A stretch of 64,000 nt of DNA from Ascidia mentula. Its lineage: Eukaryota; Chordata; Ascidiacea; Phlebobranchia; Ascidiidae. The notes below the pieces were generated by a model. It was not told where the DNA came from, made no database searches, and was given only the letters and a program-made list of their open reading frames with translations. How positions within the stretch are numbered: the stretch's first letter is position 1; each line of letters starts with the position of its first letter. Made by a program: the position numbers and the translations under genes. This document shows positions 1-11,383 of the stretch, one piece after another. The DNA lies in assembly GCA_947561715.1 (NCBI GenBank), contig OX387200.1, forward strand, positions 12,154,501 to 12,218,500, in the 5' to 3' direction.

Positions 1-342
1 ACTCGAGTGAACAGACAACGCGTCGACTGGTGACAATGGTAGGGGAACGGATCTAGGCTGCGGGTCATGCAGCTTCGATATCCACGTTGCGACCCTTTCA
101 TCGAATTTTTGCTTGTTTTGGCAATAATCTCGCTCACGCGAGATTATCTCAGGTAGTTTATCAGTATCCGACATATTTGAGTGAAGTTCAATTAGCTTAT
201 CAAAGTTTGCATTTACTTGGGGCAGGAACTCACGTAGCGCTGAAAGATCTTGCGGCTTCTTCATAAGACTCTCTGCGCAAGCGTAGCTATCTTGTAGAGC
301 CTTTAAAGCCTCTGCTATTTCGTTTTCTTGATCTTCCGTCAT
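1..342 (-). CDS. Gag-like protein N-terminus, partial (runs off the left edge)
   Basis: The ATG at 342-340 opens 114 codons with no stop, reaching base 1 in frame, so the 3' part is missing. The frame is already open from about 387 after an in-frame TGA; 342 is the first ATG in it. The product begins MTEDQENEIAEALKAL and is strongly charged and helix-prone. A later segment has an F-x-P-x-V-x-x-x-F-D-K-L spacing, then a RERDYCQNKQKFDERV helix, then a Pro/Ser/Leu-rich stretch (HDPQPRSVPLPLSP). Pairs of amphipathic helices with an E/R-R-D/E-x-(F/Y) cluster before a Pro/Ser linker are typical of the region preceding the DUF1759 domain in BEL/Pao Gag. In the family, Gag forms the capsid of virus-like particles that package element RNA. 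No zinc knuckle or polymerase is in view. Codon use and composition differ sharply from the adjacent satellite. An unrelated coiled-coil protein cannot be excluded from sequence alone. Confidence 0.6.
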   Translation of the reverse strand, partial: MTEDQENEIAEALKALQDSYACAESLMKKPQDLSALREFLPQVNANFDKLIELHSNMSDTDKLPEIISRERDYCQNKQKFDERVATWISKLHDPQPRSVPLPLSPVDALSVHSS

Positions 343-410
343 ACGGTTTACTTGTGATGCAATTTCACGGCAATGTCCGTGGTGACCAAATCAATCGTCG
401 ATCCTTCGCT
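343..410 (-). other. Retroelement 5' leader between LTR and Gag start
   Basis: About 68 bases separate the proposed LTR end (411) from the Gag ATG (342). On the minus strand the leader holds a TTTGGTCACC motif. A short leader of this size fits BEL/Pao or simple Ty3 elements. The exact LTR/leader boundary is uncertain by about 20 bases, because the TGG of the candidate primer site lies 22 bases from the ACA at 411. Confidence 0.45.
371..388 (-). promoter_or_regulatory. Candidate tRNA primer-binding site
   Basis: On the minus strand the motif starts TGGTCACCACGGACATTG just downstream of the LTR-like segment. Primer-binding sites begin with TGG, complementary to the tRNA CCA end. I could not assign a tRNA species, and the spacing from the LTR is larger than usual. 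Confidence 0.35.
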
Positions 411-894
411 TGTTGACGATTCCTAGTTTGTTAACGATGTAACACGACCAGCTAGCCTTGTCACAGGGGTTTGACCGCACCGTCAGGAAAGAACAGTATT
501 CTTTTATTTCTGCGGCACAGTTAACAAACTGTGACACGTTCACTAAACAAACAAACACATATTAGCGAACAGTCACATGCAACATAACAGACAACATTAT
601 TGAACTCACCAATACAAGATGCATAAGGACCGACTTCGAATAGCATTCGGTTGCACCAGGTGAATTTACGTTATGCAGTCACTATTTTGTTATCAACTTA
701 AGTCAATTCACTGCAATTTACAACAGATATTTAATCACCAAAAACAGTTTAATGCACGCGGACAAGTTCAACACGTGGCAAACATTAAGACTGCTGGCAC
801 TAGTCTTGCATCATACAATTGGTAGGGGCATTGTGACGTTTCCATTATTGTGAAATTTCCTCACATGGAAAGTTACGCGCACAGAAATCTTACA
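411..894 (-). repeat. Putative 5' LTR (about 484 bp, TGT...ACA)
   Basis: On the minus strand it begins TGTAAGATTT at the satellite junction and can end ...GTCAACA at 411, giving the TGT/ACA inverted ends typical of retroviral-type LTRs. It is non-coding, A+T-rich and holds one AATAAA towards its 3' part, as expected for a U3-R-U5 layout. No convincing TATA box was found. The partner LTR is outside the window, so the ends rest on motif plus junction and not on LTR-LTR comparison. Confidence 0.6.
503..508 (-). promoter_or_regulatory. Poly(A) signal AATAAA in the LTR
   Basis: TTTATT on the plus strand reads AATAAA on the retroelement's strand. It lies about 95 bases before the proposed LTR 3' end, where an R-region polyadenylation signal is expected. 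Confidence 0.4.
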
Positions 895-899
895 GGAGT
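895..899. other. Candidate 5 bp target-site duplication (GGAGT)
   Basis: The five satellite bases directly next to the TGT end of the LTR are GGAGT. BEL/Pao integrases usually duplicate 4-6 bp. The other copy would be left of the window, so this is a prediction and not an observed pair. Confidence 0.35.
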
Positions 900-1032
900 A
901 TCAGCGTTTTCCACTGTATAATAAAGCTTGTACTGCAAAAAAATATTTTTCATCGAAAAGTCATATACTGCAAAATGGACAAGTGCTGAAATCGCATAGT
1001 TACAAACGTTGTGCAACCGCAAAAGCAATACT
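895..1032 (+). repeat. Reference monomer, first unit next to the retroelement
   Basis: Internal map of the unit in window coordinates. AATAAA lies at 920-925 and HindIII AAGCTT at 924-929. An A7 tract starts at 937, followed by T5 and A4 tracts. The near-palindrome GTTGTGCAAC is at 1008-1017. The decamer TACTGCAAAA occurs at 931 and again 35 bases later at 966. This edge monomer is not degenerate; the one clear private change is A for T at 1005. That contrasts with naturally decayed satellite edges. Confidence 0.95.
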
Positions 1033-3791
1033 GGAATATCAGCGTTGTCCACTGTATAACAAAGCTTGTACTGAAAAAAATTATTTTTTGTCGAAAAGTC
1101 ATATACTGCATAATGGACAAGTACTGAAATCTCATAGTTTCATACGTTGTGCAACCGCAAAAGCAATACTGGAGTACCAGCGTTTTCCACTCTATAATAA
1201 AGCTTGTACTGAAAAAAATATTTTTCATCGAAAAGTCATATACTGCAAAATGGACAAGTGCTGAAATCGCATAGTTACGTACGTTGTGCAACCGCAAAAG
1301 CAATACTGGAGTATCAGCGTTTTCCACTGTATAATAAAGCTTGTACTGAAAAAAATTATTTTTTATCGAAAAGTCATATACTGCAAAACGGACAAGTACT
1401 GAAATCTCATAGTTTCATACGTTGTGCAACCGCAAAAGCAATACTGGAGTATCAGCGTTTTCCACTGTATAATAAAGCTTGTACTGCAAAAAAATATTTT
1501 TCATCGAAAAGTCATATACTGCAAAATGGACAAGTGCTGAAATCGCATAGTTACATACGTTGTGCAACCGCAATAGCAATACTGGAGTATCAGCGTTTTC
1601 CACTGTATAATAAAGCTTGTACTGCAAAAAAATATTTTTCATCGAAAAGTCATATACTGCAAAATGGACAAGTGCTGAAATCGCATAGTTACATACGTTG
1701 TGCAACCGCAAAAGCAATACTGGAGTATCAGCGTTTTCCACTGTATAATAAAGCTTGTACTGCAAAAAAATATTTTTCATCGAAAAGTCATATACTGCAA
1801 AATGGACAAGTGCTGAAATCGCATAGTTACATACGTTGTGCAACCGCAAAAGCAATACTGGAATATCAGCGTTGTCCACTGTATAACAAAGCTTGTACTG
1901 AAAAAAATTATTTTTTGTCGAAAAGTCATATACTGCATAATGGACAAGTGCTGAAATCTCATAGTTACATACGTTGTGCAACCGCAAAAGCAATACTGGA
2001 GTATCAGCGTTTTCCCCTGTATAATAAAGCTTGTACTGAAAAAAAATATTTTTTATCGAAAAGTCATATACTGCAAAATGGACAAGTGCTGAAATCGCAT
2101 AGTTACATACGTTGTGCAACCGCAAAAGCAATACTGGTATATCAGCGTTGTCCACTGTATAATAAAGCTTGTACTGCAAAAAAATATTTTTCATCGAAAA
2201 GTCATATACTGCAAAATGGACAATTGCTGAAATCGCATAGTTGCATACGTTGTGCAACCGCAAAAGCAATACTGGAGTATCAGCGTTTTCCACTGTATAA
2301 TAAAGCTTGTACTGAAAAAAAATATTTTTCATCGAAAAGTCATATACTGCAAATTGGAAAAGTGCTGAAATCGCACAGTTGCATACGTTGTGCAACCGCA
2401 AAAGCAATACTGGAATACCAGCGTTTTCCACTGTATAACAAAGCTTGTACTGAAAAAAATTATTTTTTATCGAAAAGTCATATACTGCAAAATGGACAAG
2501 TACTGAAATCTCATAGTTACATACGTTGTGCAACCGCAAAAGCAATACTGGAGTACCAGCGTTTTCCACTGTATAATAAAGCTTGTACTGAAAAAAATTA
2601 TTTTTTATCGAAAAGTCATATACTGCAAAATGGACAAGTGCTGAAATCTCATAGTTACATACGTTGTGCAACCGCAAAAGCAATACTGGAGTATCAGCGT
2701 TTTCCACTGTATAATAAAGCTTGTACTGCAAAAAAATATTTTTCATCGAAAAGTCATATACTGCAAAATGGACAAGTGCTGAAATCGCATAGTTACATAC
2801 GTTGTGCAACCGCAAAAGCAATACTGGAGTATCAGCGTTTTCCACTGTATAATAAAGCTTGTACTGCAAAAAAATATTTTTCATCGAAAAGTCATATACT
2901 GCAAATTGGAAAAGTGCTGAAATCGCACATTTGCATACGTTGTGCAACCGCAAAAGCAATACTGGAATACCAGCGTTTTCCACTGTATAACAAAGCTTGT
3001 ACTGAAAAAAATTATTTTTTATCGAAAAGTCATATACTGCAAAAAGGACAAGTACTGAAATCTCATAGTTACATACGTTGTGCAACCGCAAAAGCAATAC
3101 TGGAGTACCAGCGTTTTCCACTGTATAATAAAGCTTGTACTGAAAAAAATTATTTTTTATCGAAAAGTCATATACTCCAAAATGGACAAGTGCTGAAATC
3201 TCATAGTTACATACGTTGTGCAACCGCAAAAGCAATACTGGAGTATCAGTGTTTTCCACTGTATAATAAAGCTTGTACTGCAAAAAAATATTTTTCATCG
3301 AAAAGTCATATACTGCAAAATGGACAAGTGCTGAAATCGCATAGTTACGTACGTTGTGCAACCGCAAAAGCAATACTGGAGTACCAGCGTTTTCCACTGT
3401 ATAATAAAGCTTGTACTGAAAAAAAATATTTTTTATCGAAAAGTCATATACTGCAAAATGGACAAGTGCTGAAATCGCATAGTTACATACGTTGTGCAAC
3501 CGCAAAAGCAATACTGGTATATCAGCGTTGTCCACTGTATAATAAAGCTTGTACTGCAAAAAAATATTTTTCATCGAAAAGTCATATACTGCAAAATGGA
3601 CAAGTGCTGAAATCGCATAGTTACATACGTTGTGCAACCGCAAAAGCAATACTGGAGTATCAGCGTTTTCCACTGTATAATAAAGCTTGTACTGCAAAAA
3701 AATATTTTTCATCGAAAAGTCATATACTGCAAAATAGACAAGTGCTGAAATCGCACAGTTGCATACGTTGAGCAACCGCAAAAGCAATACT

Positions 3792-6700
3792 GGAATACCA
3801 GCGTTTTCCACTGTATAACAAAGCTTGTACTGAAAAAAATTATTTTTTATCGAAAAGTCGTATACTGCAAAATGGACAAGTACTGAAATCTCATAGTTTC
3901 ATACGTTGTGCAACCGCAAAAGCAATACTGGAGTACCAGCGTTTTCCACTCTATAATAAAGCTTGTACTGAAAAAAATATTTTTCATCGAAAAGTCATAT
4001 ACTGCAAAATGGACAAGTGCTGAAATCGCATAGTTACGTACGTTGTGCAACCGCAAAAGCAATACTGGAGTATCAGCGTTTTCCACTGTATAATAAAGCT
4101 TGTACTGAAAAAAATTATTTTTTATCGAAAAGTCATATACAGCAAAACGGACAAGTACTGAAATCTCATAGTTTCATACGTTGTGCAACCGCAAAAGCAA
4201 TACTGGAGTATCAGCGTTTTCCACTGTATAATAAAGCTTGTACTGCAAAAAAATATTTTTCATCGAAAAGTCATATACTGCAAAATGGACAAGTGCTGAA
4301 ATCGCATAGTTACATACGTTGTGCAACCGCAAAAGCAATACTGGAATATCAGCGTTGTCCACTGTATAACAAAGCTTGTACTGAAAAAAATTATTTTTTG
4401 TCGAAAAGTCATATACTGCATAATGGACAAGTGCTGAAATCTCATAGTTACATACGTTGTGCAACCGCAAAAGCAATACTGGAGTATCAGCGTTTTCCCC
4501 TGTATAATAAAGCTTGTACTGAAAAAAAATATTTTTTATCGAAAAGTCATATACTGCAAAATGGAGAAGTGCTGAAATCGCATAGTTACATACGTTGTGC
4601 AACCGCAAAAGCAATACTGGAGTATCAGCGTTTTCCACTGTATAATAAAGCTTGTACTGCAAAAAAATATTTTTCATCGAAAAGTCATATACTGCAAAAT
4701 GGACAAGTGCTGAAATCGCATAGTTACATACGTTGTGCAACCGCAAAAGCAATACTGGAATATCAGCGTTGTCCACTGTATAACAAAGCTTGTACTGAAA
4801 AAAATTATTTTTTGTCGAAAAGTCATATACTGCATAATGGACAAGTGCTGAAATCTCATAGTTACATACGTTGTGCAACCGCAAAAGCAATACTGGAGTA
4901 TCAGCGTTTTCCCCTGTATAATAAAGCTTGTACTGAAAAAAAATATTTTTTATCGAAAAGTCATATACTGCAAAATGGACAAGTGCTGAAATCGCATAGT
5001 TACATACGTTGTGCAACCGCAAAAGCAATACTGGTATATCAGCGTTGTCCACTGTATAATAAAGCTTGTACTGCAAAAAAATATTTTTCATCGAAAAGTC
5101 ATATACTGCAAAATGGACAATTGCTGAAATCGCATAGTTGCATACGTTGTGCAACCGCAAAAGCAATACTGGAGTATCAGCGTTTTCCACTGTATAATAA
5201 AGCTTGTACTGCAAAAAAATATTTTTCATCGAAAAGTCATATACTGCAAATTGGAAAAGTGCTGAAATCGCACAGTTGCATACGTTGTGCAACCGCAAAA
5301 GCAATACTGGAATACCAGCGTTTTCCACTGTATAACAAAGCTTGTACTGAAAAAAATTATTTTTTATCGAAAAGTCATATACTGCAAAATGGACAAGTAC
5401 TGAAATCTCATAGTTACATACGTTGTGCAACCGCAAAAGCAATACTGGAGTACCAGCGTTTTCCACTGTATAATAAAGCTTGTACTGAAAAAAATTATTT
5501 TTTATCGAAAAGTCATATACTGCAAAATGGACAAGTGCTGAAATCTCATAGTTACATACGTTGTGCAACCGCAAAAGCAATACTGGAGTATCAGCGTTTT
5601 CCACTGTATAATAAAGCTTGTACTGCAAAAAAATATTTTTCATCGAAAAGTCATATACTGCAAAATGGACAAGTGCTGAAATCGCATAGTTACATACGTT
5701 GTGCAACCGCAAAAGCAATACTGGAGTATCAGCGTTTTCCACTGTATAATAAAGCTTGTACTGCAAAAAAATATTTTTCATCGAAAAGTCATATACTGCA
5801 AATTGGAAAAGTGCTGAAATCGCACATTTGCATACGTTGTGCAACCGCAAAAGCAATACTGGAATACCAGCGTTTTCCACTGTATAACAAAGCTTGTACT
5901 GAAAAAAATTATTTTTTATCGAAAAGTCATATACTGCAAAATGGACAAGTACTGAAATCTCATAGTTACATACGTTGTGCAACCGCAAAAGCAATACTGG
6001 AGTACCAGCGTTTTCCACTGTATAATAAAGCTTGTACTGAAAAAAATTATTTTTTATCGAAAAGTCATATACTCCAAAATGGACAAGTGCTGAAATCTCA
6101 TAGTTACATACGTTGTGCAACCGCAAAAGCAATACTGGAGTATCAGTGTTTTCCACTGTATAATAAAGCTTGTACTGCAAAAAAATATTTTTCATCGAAA
6201 AGTCATATACTGCAAAATGGACAAGTGCTGAAATCGCATAGTTACGTACGTTGTGCAACCGCAAAAGCAATACTGGAGTATCAGCGTTTTCCACTGTATA
6301 ATAAAGCTTGTACTGAAAAAAATTATTTTTTATCGAAAAGTCATATACTGCAAAACGGACAAGTACTGAAATCTCATAGTTTCATACGTTGTGCAACCGC
6401 AAAAGCAATACTGGAGTATCAGCGTTTTCCACTGTATAATAAAGCTTGTACTGCAAAAAAATATTTTTCATCGAAAATTCATATACTGCAAATTGGAAAA
6501 GTGCTGAAATCGCACAGTTGCATACGTTGTGCAACCGCAAAAGCAATACTGGTATATCAGCGTTGTCCACTGTATAATAAAGCTTGTAGTGCAAAACAAT
6601 ATTTTTCATCGAAAAGTCATATACTGCAAAATGGACAAGTGCTGAAATCGCATAGTTACATACGTTGTGCAACCGCAAAAGCAATAGTGGAGTACCAGCG

Positions 6701-8759
6701 TTTTCCACTGTACAATAAAGCTTGTACTGAAAAAAATTATTTTTTATCGAAAAGTCATATACTGCAAAATGGACAAGTGCTGAAATCGCCCAGTTACATA
6801 CGTTGTGCAACCGCAAAAGCAATACTGGAGTACCAGCGTTTTCCACTGTATAATAAAGCTTGTACTGAAAAAAAATATTTTTCATCGAAAAGTCATATAC
6901 TGCAAAATGGACAAGTGCTGAAATCGCATAGTTACATACGTTGTGCAACCGCAAAAGCAATACTGGAATATCAGCGTTGTCCACTGTATAATAAAGCTTG
7001 TACTGCAAAAAAATATTTTTCATCGAAAAGTCATATACTGCAAAATGGACAAGTGCTGAAATCGCATAGTTGCATACGTTGTGCAACCGCAAAAGCAATA
7101 CTGGAGTACCAGCGTTTTCCACAGTGTAATAAAGCTTGTACTGAAAATAATATTTTTCATCGAAAAGTCATATACTGCAAAATGGACAAGTGCTGAAATC
7201 GCATAGTTACGTACGTTGTGCAACCGCAAAAGCAATACTGGAGTATCAGCGTTTTCCACTGTATAATAAAGCTTGTACTGCAAAAAATTATTTTTTATCG
7301 AAAAGTCATATACTGCAAAACGGACAAGTACTGAAATCTCATAGTTTCATACGTTGTGCAACCGCAAAAGCAATACTGGAGTATCAGCGTTTTCCACTGT
7401 ATAATAAAGCTTGTACTGCAAAAAAATATTTTTCATCGAAAAGTCATATACTGCAAAATGGACAAGTGCTGAAATCGCATAGTTACATACGTTGTGCAAC
7501 CGCAAAAGCAATACTGGAGTATCAGCGTTTTCCACTGTATAATAAAGCTTGTACTGCAAAAAAATATTTTTCATCGAAAAGTCATATACTGCAAATTGGA
7601 AAAGTGCTGAAATCGCACAGTTGCATACGTTGTGCAACCGCAAAAGCAATACTGGTATATCAGCGTTGTCCACTGTATAATAAAGCTTGTAGTGCAAAAA
7701 AATATTTTTCATCGAAAAGTCATATACTGCAAAATGGACAAGTGCTGAAATCGCATAGTTGCATACGTTGTGCAACCGCAAAAGCAATACTGGAGTATCA
7801 GCGTTTTCCACTGTATAATAAAGCTTGTACTGCAAAAAAATATTTTTCATCGAAAAGTCATATACTGCAAAATGGACAAGTGCTGAAATCGCATAGTTAC
7901 ATACGTTGTGCAACCGCAATAGCAATACTGGAGTATCAGCGTTTTCCACTGTATAATAAAGCTTGTACTGCAAAAAAATATTTTTTATCGAAAAGTCATA
8001 TACTGCAAAATGGACAAGTGCTGAAATCGCATAGTTACATACGTTGTGCAACCGCAAAAGCAATACTGGAGTATCAGCGTTTTCCACTGTATAATAAAGC
8101 TTGTACTGCAAAAAAATATTTTTCATCGAAAAGTCATATACTGCAAAATGGACAAGTGCTGAAATCGCATAGTTACATACGTTGTGCAACCGCAAAAGCA
8201 ATACTGGAATATCAGCGTTGTCCACTGTATAACAAAGCTTGTACTGAAAAAAATTATTTTTTGTCGAAAAGTCATATACTGCATAATGGACAAGTGCTGA
8301 AATCTCATAGTTACATACGTTGTGCAACCGCAAAAGCAATACTGGAGTATCAGCGTTTTCCCCTGTATAATAAAGCTTGTACTGAAAAAAAATATTTTTT
8401 ATCGAAAAGTCATATACTGCAAAATGGACAAGTGCTGAAATCGCATAGTTACATACGTTGTGCAACCGCAAAAGCAATACTGGTATAACAGCGTTGTCCA
8501 CTGTATAATAAAGCTTGTACTGCAAAAAAATATTTTTCATCGAAAAGTCATATACTGCAAAATGGACAAGTGCTGAAATCGCATAGTTGCATACGTTGTG
8601 CAACCGCAAAAGCAATACTGGAGTATCAGCGTTTTCCACTGTATAATAAAGCTTGTACTGCAAAAAAATATTTTTTTTATCGAAAAGTCATATACTGCAA
8701 AATAGACAAGTGCTGAAATCGCACAGTTGCATACGTTGAGCAACCGCAAAAGCAATACT
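3792..8759. repeat. Satellite block 1 (36 monomers, 4,968 bp)
   Basis: Two 137 bp monomers (near 3975 and 7155, the second with GAAAATAATATT) and one 140 bp monomer (T8 run near 8671) cancel, giving exactly 36 x 138. It contains a tandem pair of the 414 bp three-monomer unit (4260-4860) and the variant CTGGTATAACAG near 8482. Block 7 is its near-identical copy. Confidence 0.88.
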
Positions 8760-11383
8760 GGAATACCAGCGTTGTCCACTGTATAACAAAGCTTGTACTG
8801 AAAAAAATTATTTTTTATCGAAAAGTCGTATACTGCAAAATGGACAAGTACTGAAATCTCATAGTTTCATACGTTGTGCAACCGCAAAAGCAATACTGGA
8901 GTACCAGCGTTTTCCACTGTATAATAAAGCTTGTACTGAAAAAAATTATTTTTTATCGAAAAGTCATATACTCCAAAATGGACAAGTGCTGAAATCTCAT
9001 AGTTACATACGTTGTGCAACCGCAAAAGCAATACTGGAGTATCAGCGTTTTCCACTGTATAATAAAGCTTGTACTGCAAAAAAATATTTTTCATCGAAAA
9101 GTCATATACTGCAAATTGGAAAAGTGCTGAAATCGCACAGTTGCATACGTTGTGCAACCGCAAAAGCAATACTGGTATATCAGCGTTGTCCACTGTATAA
9201 TAAAGCTTGTAGTGCAAAACAATATTTTTCATCGAAAAGTCATATACTGCAAAATGGACAAGTGCTGAAATCGCATAGTTACATACGTTGTGCAACCGCA
9301 AAAGCAATACTGGTGTACCTGCGTTTTCCACTGTACAATAAAGCTTGTACTGAAAAAAATTATTTTTTATCGAAAAGTCATATACTGCAAAATGGACAAG
9401 TGCTGAAATCGCCCAGTTACATACGTTGTGCAACCGCAAAAGCAATACTGGAGTACCAGCGTTTTCCACTGTATAATAAAGCTTGTTCTGCAAAAAAATA
9501 TTTTTCATCGAAAAGTCATATACTGCAAAATGGACAAGTGCTGAAATCGCATAGTTACATACGTTGTGCAACCGCAAAAGCAATACTGGAATATCAGCGT
9601 TGTCCACTGTATAATAAAGCTTGTACTGCAAAAAAATATTTTTCATCGAAAAGTCATATACTGCAAAATGGACAAGTGCTGAAATCGCATAGTTGCATAC
9701 GTTGTGCAACCGCAAAAGCAATACTGGAGTACCAGCGTTTTCCACAGTGTAATAAAGCTTGTACTGCAAAAAAATATTTTTCATCGAAAAGTCATATACT
9801 ACAAAGTGGACAAGTGCTGAAATCGCATAGTTACGTACGTTGTGCAACCGCAAAAGCAATACTGGAGTATCAGCGTTTTCCACTGTATAATAAAGCTTGT
9901 ACTGAAAAAAATTATTTTTTATCGAAAAGTCATATACTGCAAAACGGACAAGTACTGAAATCTCATAGTTTCATACTTTGTGCAACCGCAAAAGCAATAC
10001 TGGAGTATCAGCGTTTTCCACTGTATAATAAAGCTTGTGCTGCAAAAAAATATTTTTCATCGAAAAGTCATATACTGCGAAATGGACAAGTGCTGAAATC
10101 GCATAGTTACATACGTTGTGCAACCGCAAAAGCAATACTGGAGTATCAGCGTTTTCCACTGTATAATAAAGCTTGTACTGCAAAAAAATATTTTTCATCG
10201 AAAAGTCATATACTGCAAATTGGAAAAGTGCTGAAATCGCACAGTTGCATACGTTGTGCAACCGCAAAAGCAATACTGGTATATCAGCGTTGTCCACTGT
10301 ATAATAAAGCTTGTAGTGCAAAAAAATATTTTTCATCGAAAAGTCATATACTGCAAAATGGACAAGTGCTGAAATCGCATAGTTGCATACGTTGTGCAAC
10401 CGCAAAAGCAATACTGGAGTATCAGCGTTTTCCCCTGTATAATAAAGCTTGTACTGCAAAAAAACATTTTTCATCGAAAAGTCATATACTGCAAAATGGA
10501 CAAGTGCTGAAATCGCATAGTTACATACGTTGTGCAACCGCAATAGCAATACTGGAGTATCAGCGTTTTCCACTGTATAATAAAGCTTGTACTGCAAAAA
10601 AATATTTTTTATCGAAAAGTCATATACTGCAAAATGGACAAGTGCTGAAATCGCATAGTTACATACGTTGTGCAACCGCAAAAGCAATACTGGAGTATCA
10701 GCGTTTTCCACTGTATAATAAAGCTTGTACTGCAAAAAAATATTTTTCATCGAAAAGTCATATACTGCAAAATGGACAAGTGCTGAAATCGCATAGTTAC
10801 ATACGTTGTGCAACCGCAAAAGCAATACTGGAATATCAGCGTTGTCCACTGTATAACAAAGCTTGTACTGAAAAAAATTATTTTTTGTCGAAAAGTCATA
10901 TACTGCATAATGGACAAGTGCTGAAATCTCATAGTTACATACGTTGTGCAACCGCAAAAGCAATACTGGAGTATCAGCGTTTTCCCCTGTATAATAAAGC
11001 TTGTACTGAAAAAAAATATTTTTTATCGAAAAGTCATATACTGCAAAATGGACAAGTGCTGAAATCGCATAGTTACATACGTTGTGCAACCGCAAAAGCA
11101 ATACTGGTATATCAGCGTTGTCCACTATATAATAAAGCTTGTACTGCAAAAAAATATTTTTCATCGAAAAGTCATATACTGCAAAATGGACAAGTGCTGA
11201 AATCGCATAGTTGCATACGTTGTGCAACCGCAAAAGCAATACTGGAGTATCAGCGTTTTCCACTGTATAATAAAGCTTGTACTGCAAAAAAATATTTTTT
11301 TTATCGAAAAGTCATATACTGCAAAATAGACAAGTGCTGAAATCGCACAGTTGCATACGTTGAGCAACCGCAAAAGCAATACT
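8760..11383. repeat. Satellite block 2 (19 monomers, 2,624 bp)
   Basis: It has one 140 bp monomer (near 11295) and no 137 bp monomer. Diagnostic private variants are GTGTACCTGCG near 9313, CGCCCAGTTAC near 9410, CATACTTTGTGC near 9972 and AAAAAACATTTTTC near 10460. Block 8 shares all of them. Confidence 0.87.

Larger units (their letters stand above)
1..894 (-). mobile_element. 5' portion of an LTR retrotransposon (BEL/Pao-like) inserted in the satellite
   Basis: Read on the minus strand, the order is LTR-like segment (894 to about 411), short leader with a TGG-initiated candidate primer-binding site (388-371), then a Gag-like reading frame from 342 that runs off the window at base 1. This is the standard 5' architecture of an LTR retrotransposon. 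The outer end (TGT at 894-892) abuts intact 138 bp satellite at 895, which suggests insertion into a pre-existing array. The pol region and the second LTR would lie to the left of the window. The TGT/ACA ends, short leader and Gag character favour BEL/Pao over Ty3/Gypsy, but no polymerase is visible to prove the family. Confidence 0.68.
895..3791. repeat. Satellite block 0 (21 monomers, 2,897 bp)
   Basis: The block ends at the first TGAGC marker monomer (TGA at 3769-3771). It has one 137 bp monomer near 1215 and no 140 bp one. About 1.75-3.35 kb matches 4.65-6.25 kb at a spacing of 2,897 bp, including the rare variants CAATTGCTG (2221 and 5118) and CACATTTGC (2926 and 5823). Confidence 0.85.

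Noticed and set aside
411..890. Host promoter or gene between the Gag-like frame and the satellite
   Set aside because: No supported reading frame on either strand; the segment is better explained as an LTR by its TGT/ACA ends, AATAAA and position.
503..894. TATA box for the LTR
   Set aside because: ATTAAATATC and CATTAAAC on the minus strand are only weak matches in A+T-rich sequence; none is placed convincingly.
937..1020. CENP-B box in the monomer
   Set aside because: The required TTCG-N4-A-N2-CGGG spacing is not present; the nearest TTTCGATGA stretch lacks the CGGG half.
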